From Doris montereyensis (taxonomy: Eukaryota; Mollusca; Gastropoda; Nudibranchia; Dorididae), in the NCBI GenBank assembly GCA_037039925.1, contig JAXRKP010000392.1, positions 70,001 through 134,000 of the forward strand: DNA of 64,000 bases. Reading direction: 5' to 3'. The notes under the pieces were generated by a model, which did no database searches, had not been told where the DNA came from, and saw only the letters and a program-made list of their open reading frames with translations. Below, in pieces: positions 52,701 to 60,999 of this stretch; the first letter of the stretch is position 1; each line of letters opens with the position of its first letter. Position numbers and translations under genes: made by a program.

Positions 52701-55700
52701 GAAGACTCCAGCTAAGATATTTTTCTATATAAACTTACCCCACTAAGTATATGGTTGCTGAAGACTCCAGCTAAGATATTTTTCTATATAAACTTACCCC
52801 ACTAAGTATATGGTTGCTGAAGACTCCAGCTAAGATATTTTTCTATATAAACTTACCCCACTAAGTATATAGTTTGAAGCTGAAGATATTTTTCTATATA
52901 AACTCCAGCTAAGATATTTTTCTATATAAACTTACCCCATTAAGTATATGGTTGCTGAAGACTCCAGCTAAGATAGTTTTCTATATAAACTCCAGCTGAA
53001 GATAGCTAAGATATTTTTCTATATAAACTTACCCCACTAAGTATATGGTTGCTGAAGACTCCAGCTAAGATATTTTTCTATATAAACTTACCCCATGGTT
53101 GCTAAGTATAAGATATTTTTCTATATAAACTTTAAGTATATGGTTGCTGAAGACTCCAGCTAAGATATTTTTCTATATAAACTTACTCTAAGTATATGGT
53201 TGCTGAAGACTCCAGCTAAGATATTTTTCTATATAAACTTACCCCATTAAGTATATGGTTGCTGAAGACTCCAGCTAAGATATTTTTCTATATAAACTTA
53301 CCCCCAGCTTATATGGTTGCTGAAGACTCCAGCTAAGATATTTTTCTATATAAACTTACCCCATTTGCACGGTTTTGGGCATTTCCGTGCCAAACATCGG
53401 CTCAAAAGTCATCTCAACAACTCTATCTAGTTTTTAAACAGGCAATAAAACATGTACACACATAAACACACACCCACACAGACAGACACACATACACATA
53501 TAGTTTATGGAACGGAAGTTCAAAGCCTGCAACCAAGTGCCACTAAATCACATCACTATAAGTAAATCCACAGTTTTCTTGTCTCCCAACGACAGACACA
53601 CATACACGTGCGGAGGCTACTGAACAGCATGGTAGTGCATGGTAGTCTATCGCAAGTTTAACTCTCCAACTGGTACTGGTACCCATTTGCACCTAGGTCA
53701 AGCGGAAAAATGTGTGTGATGTCAAGTGCCTTTTCTGAGGAAACCCAATGTACGGTTTAGCAACGGCAAAATTCAAACCTACCACTTCTCAATCCTAAGT
53801 CTGGACATCCTAACCACTATGCCATCAAAGCCACAATTAAACTGCATGTGTTGAAAAATGATAAAAGTACAAGATCCAAGGACCTATCAACTTCCCATTG
53901 AGGTGGCGGTGGCCTATGGGTTAGGTTACCAGACTTGGGATCATGAGGTCCCGGGTTCGAATCCTAGCAACACTAGATCTGACATTGTATTCTTTGGTAA
54001 AGACACGTAACACACATTTTCCCCCCTGACACAGATGCAAATAGGTACCAGCAACATCTTGGAAATAAAAACCTGTGACAGACTAGTGTCCTGTCCAGGA
54101 TGTGATTATTATCACTTGTCCCACTTCTACTTCTACAGGCTGTAGGGGCCTTGAAGGAACTTCACTTTACTACTTGACTAACCTCCAATGTAAAGACTGT
54201 ATGGCAACAAGAAATGTAACACCTTACCTTGACGTTATCTCATTACACGCTATGTGAAGTTCTCGAAGTTGTTGATCTGTGAAAGGAGGCAAACACTTTT
54301 CATACATTTTTTGCAAGAATATATAAAAAAAACTTTTCTCTGAAATGGTTTCATTGCAATTCACTCTGTCCATCATATTTAGTGATCTCAGAGATATAAG
54401 AAGAAGCAGCAAGATGAAAGTAAGTGAAAGGAAAGAAGTAGGACCTATCAGCAGAACCCATCACCGCACACAAAAAAGATATACTTAAAAGAAAATAATA
54501 AGCCTTGGACATGTCTTTAAACTTTTTATGTTTTAGTTTTAGTCTACATAAATGGGTTAAACAAAAAATAACAAAATAAACCCATCCAGAAGATTTAAGA
54601 TTTTGAGATGTATGGGGCATTTAAAGGTCAAATGACCTATATAGCCTCTGAAAAAAGATATGATAAGAACCATTTCTGTTCAAGAGGCCACTTTATAATG
54701 TCTCCTGACAGAAGTTTGTTTCATTGAAATTTAAGTTAAAGGAGAGAAGTAGGACCTACTGTACCAGTAGCGCTCTCCCACAGATCAAATGGAGGTGATG
54801 ATGAGATGAATACCAGGGAATAAAAATTAAAAGTCACTGATGCTAGACTGAATCCAACTCGCAGTTATCGCACTCATCAGGCTCCAACTCTGCTTTCCAT
54901 TCATGGCAAGGCAATGGTTTCTAATGCAAAGATTAATGGTTCAATTCTATGTGATGTCCATGATTTTTCTTCTGTTTATTCCCTTATAGAGGCACCAGCA
55001 ACTCAGTTGCTAGGGGCGTCTGACTGCCACGCAAATAATGTTAAAAATTGTGCAGTTGTATGAATCACTTTTCATTTTATGAAAAGCCCTTGTATTCTAG
55101 ACATAAAAAAAAAATATACACAATTTCATAAAAATTTGTTTAAAAATTTTTTTAATTAATAAATCATCGATGCAAACAACATACCGATTTCAAACAGGTT
55201 GATTTGAAGTTTATTCTTAAACCTCAGGAATTCCAGCCTTTCTCTGAAATGGTCAACTTTTGACAATTCGAAAACGAGAAACTCGGGGGCATCAAGGTGT
55301 CCTGTGAAACACAAAAACCAGACAATTAAAATTTGGATAGAAGAGAATTAATCAATTACGAGTTATACTTCAATGAAGGGATGAAAACACGATTCACTCC
55401 TAGCATTCCATAGACCAATGCCCTCTTGTTTTCTTTTTAATCTTAAAAATCATCTTCGACTTCATATGTAATACTTCGTCACTTACACAATATTACACAT
55501 CCTCCCTTCAATCCTTCAAGGCCTTTATGGCCCACAGAGCCCAAGCTTATCCTGGTTTCTATAGCGGAACAGGTGATAATAATCACCTCCTGGACAGGAC
55601 GCTAGTCTGACGCAGGTATTTACTCCCAAGGTAGTGCTTACATCCATTTGCACCTGGGTCATGTAGGGTCTTTATTAGGAGCACAACGCTGCACCTTGCT

Positions 55701-58700
55701 TCCCAGGGGACCTCATGATCACAAGTCCGGCAGCCTAACTAATCAGCCACCAATGCCACTAAGTATAACACATGGAAAAGTTTGCTTTAAGATTTTTATA
55801 GGGAAGTTTACAGTGTAAGAGCAACAGTCAACTTTTAAATCTTTTGAATAGCTAGGAAAACATAAGTTTGAATCAATGATGAATTGAAATCTTCGAAGTT
55901 ACTAAGGGAATTTTATTTTAACGGGGGAAAATCTGAGAGATTTTAGAAGGATTTAAAAAAAATTAATTTGATTTGACTCGCATCCACTACTAAGGTGATC
56001 TCCGATATGACTAGGTGTTGATCGACCTACCTGGACCAGGGAGGTCGGTTTTAGCCCACTTTGCCTCTGGACCAACCCGCTCTTGCTACAGTCAACAACA
56101 CACGTGTGTGAGTGCGAGGTTTAACCGTCACTTTGTCCGTTAGGATATGGTTCACGCTTCATTAATTACATGCAATTGTGAAAACAAATTTCCTTTCATT
56201 TTGGATTAATAGAATACATATTTCTCGTCTTTTCATTCTCTAATTAAAGGATAAATTTCACAAACAAAACAAAACAAAAAATAGCACAAGACAAGAGGAA
56301 AATCTCAAGCCTTAAAACAAAACAAAAGAACAAAACAAAAAAAAAAGGCAACAACAAGCATAAGGTTTTATAAAAATTTTAAAACACAACCAAAAAAAAA
56401 AAAAAAAAAAATTTTTTTTTAAAAAAGCCTTAAATTGCCAAAGCCAAACAAAACCCCCTTACCTGGACTTTTCCGTTTGACGTGGCTTTGGATTTTGTCC
56501 AGGTCCCTATGTGACGCCAGAAGTTCCAGTAATTCAGCAAAACTGTCGATGTAGAGGTCACCAGGGTTCAGTGTCATGAGTGCCTTTGTGACGTCACGAA
56601 TAGAACAGTTCAAATTGCGCAGTTCAGAGTTAATCCGCTGTGAACGCTCTACGTCGTAAATAGAGACGACCTGAAGGGAAAAGTATCAGAAATCGTCGTA
56701 CTATGTGGAAATCAAGATTTAAGGGGGGAGGGGGGGAATTGGGAGGGGGGGAGGGAGGGGGGTTCTTGCAAAATTTTCAACTTTCTCCATTTCATTGCAT
56801 TTTACTTATTTACTCAATGCCATAGAAGCAATAAAAGCAAAACACTCATCTTTTTCTTTCTGCAAAAACTTATTCTTCTGTTTCATTGCAATTTACCTCC
56901 CTCCCACCCCCACCCCCCATATTATATGCGGTGATCTCAGGGAAGATTAAGACTAAGAGGAATCAACAAGATGAAAAGACATAAGAAAGAGAGGAGAAAG
57001 GAAAAGAATAAGCCCAGACACCCAGTGTACACAACATTTCTAGTAATAACTCTACAATGTACTATATGCACTTGGCAAACAAGAACACTTCTAATAGTTA
57101 ATAACTCTATATGCGGGTCAGTGGCATCGATGGTCCAGTGATTAGACTGCCAGACTTGGAATCATGAGCCTGACGGAACAAAAGACTTGGAATCATGAGC
57201 CCGAAGGAACAAAAGACGAGACAAATACAAAGGAATAGACATAAAAAAAACAACTTTGTGCATGAATCAAACCAAACCCGTGACCTCTGCGTCTGCACCC
57301 ATCACTCATCGCCCATCACCTCACCATGAAAAGAGAGGCCCACTTGCAACCAAGTTAAAGGAGCATTCTTACCTCTGACTTGGGTCCACCTCTTCTGTCA
57401 CAAATATCATTGTAGAGATTCAGATTCGGAGCTATTTCCTCTAGTCCTGAAAAATTTCTGTGAAATGGATAGAAATATAAGCCGATGTTTGAGAAGGAGA
57501 AATCTTCTGTACCACACTGCCTATACGGAAAAGATGAAAAACTAGATTCATAATAATCTTAAAATACTGTGGCCAAGAGAGTTTTTAATTTGATTTGATT
57601 TTACCCACACCCACACCAAAGGTGGACTCGAGGTTTTCAGTCGGATGTTCTAAAATTCTGCCCAGACTGCCATGTGAAGAACCAAGAGATCTTTAACATG
57701 CACAAAGTGTTGTGATCTGTCCATGGGAATTCTTTGACTGAACTAAGTGTCGATGAACCAAACCTGGACTAGGGGGATGATTTCTATTTTTTTTTTAATC
57801 GAAAAATTGTTTCAACCTGTCGGCACGAACTCATAAACTTTTGGCTGAGAGACCGACACCTTGCCTCTGGACCAACTAGTAACCCTGGAAAACAAACCTC
57901 TGAGAAAGGGTGAATGGTGATTACCAGCTGACAACACTACGGTTCAATTACAACGCCTCTTAAGATGAAAACAGGCGTTGTAGCTGGCACACGTTGGGTT
58001 TTTTTTTCACAACATTGTACTCTTAGGAAACGTACTTCACTCTATTTTCCTCCCTTGACTCAGGTGGGAATGAGTATCCAGCTATAAGTAGAGAAAAATC
58101 TTCTCAGAGTGCCAGTATGACGCACCTAACAGGCCGGTGTACTGTCCACTCCCCAGGGAGTTGAGAAGGACTTTGAATGAAATGACATTCAGGGGATAAA
58201 TGATGTACAATTGGTGAACCTGCACTCGTGTGGCGATACAGACTATAAGTCATAAATCCATATTTATCTTCACCTTTAAACAGGCGAAGAAATATAACAG
58301 ATCGAATTCTATGAGTAGTTTTATGTGCTACTTGTACCGAGTTAGAGAACAGAGCTATTTTTGAAAACCGTTTGACGCAATGTGAAACTAAACTACAGCA
58401 CGTAATTAAGATTAGTTTACCTCTCCAAGTTGTCTTTGTCCAGTTCAGGTTCTGTCATTCCTTGCCAAATACTCTTCGCTGGATGCGACCCTGAAAGTAA
58501 ATTTAACTCATTTAAAAATTCATTCCATAAATAAAGTTTTCATGATATTAAATTCAGTATGAAATCTGATACAATTTTTAAATCAAGAAGAAAACAAGGA
58601 AAGGAGCACAAAACAACAACAGAGGAACTTTAAAGGAAAAATTCTCAATCATCTTTTCACAACCGTGTGTGAAAGCCATTAAAGAAAATAACTCTACATT

Positions 58701-59780
58701 ATTATAGATTTGTTTGTTTCTTTGAAGTAAACCCTTTCCACCAGTGGTCATCTCAGGGAAAATCAAACATCCTTAACTGATTTTGTGTTAAATGTTTAAA
58801 CAAATGTGTTCTATAGATTGTTTTTCTTTCTATCCAAGCTCAACAAAGGAGGAATAATAAGTTATTGAAAAATAATATAATTATCGTAAGATGTTTAAGA
58901 AATAATCAATGAACATTTTCCTGCAATTGTTCAGAAAAGAATCTGTAAAAAGGTTGTCTACAGAGTATTATGAATTGGAAAAATAGTTTTCATTAGTCAT
59001 TTGTAGAGCAATTAAAAAACATAATTCTTTCATCTTTAATAATCACAAAAACTGAAATGTTAAAAAAAAAAGTATTTTATTTGATTTTCCGCACATCCAC
59101 GAGTAAGGCGCTATCGGCAGGATTGTCTAAGAGATCTTTAACGTACACACGCTGCTGTTATTCCGCTCGCAGGAACTCATTTTTATGATCCATCTCCAAT
59201 AGGACTAGGTGTCGATCCACCTACCTAGACCAGTAGGGTGGGTTTTACTAAAAAAAAAAAATTCAACCATTGGGACACAAACTCACAACCTTTCGATTGA
59301 AAGTCACCTGGACCACAGAATCTCTCATGAGAAAATATTGAAGTAAAAGAAAAGAACATTTTTTTGGCTTGATTTGAAAGGAACGAATTACACAGTTACA
59401 TGTCTAAAAAAATCGTTTGCAGCAAAACATCTAAACTAGTTTATCATTGTGTGTGCCATGGATGTACTTACCATCCAGTATTATCCTAGACCAGGGCAAA
59501 TTTTTCATGTCCACATGAGGGAGATAATCGGTTTATTGGGATAGATCTTGGATCCTCTGCCGGGACGGGGCGGTAACGGTGGAGGGTGTTGGTCGGCCCT
59601 GGGATGAGCATCGTCTTGCTTGGACGCCTTCTCAGACTGGCCTTCACCTTGGCATGAAATGAAGATAAGAAGAAGTTCAACATTACCGAAAAAAAGTTAA
59701 GCCACATGTTAGGATAAAAACAAACAGTAAGAGTAAGAGTCAAGGGCCCCATACACCGGAATGTAGAATGGGAACTGATA

Positions 59781-59812
<32 letters not shown>

Positions 59813-60764
59813 GTCAAGGGGTTTGTCGAAAGTGATGTACAGGGACATGAAGTAAATATCAAAACCCTGTAGGGTTTAGTTGTTTTGAGTTTACCCACAT
59901 CCACAACTAAGATGATCTCAGGGGTTTTGGTAGGATTTGTAATTCTGCCCCGACTGCCCTGTAAACAGCCAATGAATCTTTAACGTGCACAGAGTGTTGT
60001 TATCTGTACATGGGACCTCCTTTCTATTGTCCATCTCCAATGGGACTAGGTTTAGGTCTCGATCCACATATCTGGACCAGGGGGGTAGTTTTGCTCGAAA
60101 ATTCTCGAGAAAATTTTTCAACCGTTGGCAGGGCTCAAACCCATTACCTTGGTCGTGAGGCCGACACCTTGCCTCTGGACTACCGAGTCCCCATCCCATA
60201 GGAACAAAGACAAGACAAAAACAAAGGAATAGACAGAAGAAAGATAAATTTTTGGACACCAAAAGAATCGATCCTGTGACCTCCATGTCGACACCCATCA
60301 CCTTGCATGAAAAGAAATCGCACTACCAACCAAGCTAACTTTATTTGTTCAAAACACAAAGAATAAGTAGATTTAACATGTAAAGATATAATATGGTGAA
60401 AGACAATATACAAAATTTTGAGTCTCAGTTGAAATTGAAATCGAGAGTATAAGAATGTCAAAATGCTCATCTAACTTACTACATTGTCATAATGACTGAC
60501 CCCTTTGACCCCTTTGAGACAACCGTGACCACGTGTAAAGCAGATTATTACTTTGAAATAATTCCCCCTGCTCTAAATCCGCATTACTGAATGCACTAAT
60601 AATAATAATGATGCTGATGCTGATGCTGATACTGATAATGATACTGATAATGATACTGATAATGATAATGATAATGATAATGATAATGATAATGATAATG
60701 ATAATTTTAATGATAATTGTAATGATAATGATAATGATAACGATAACGATAATGATAACGATAA

Positions 60765-60854
<90 letters not shown>

Positions 60855-60923
60855 TAAAAAAAAAAAATAAAAATAAAAAAATAAAAAAATAATAAAAAAT
60901 AAAAATAAAATAAAAAATAATAA

Positions 60924-60999
<76 letters not shown>

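Noticed and set aside
52480..53365. CRISPR-like array
   Set aside because: Eukaryotic context, units adjacent with no unique spacers, and no cas genes. The same applies to the other arrays.
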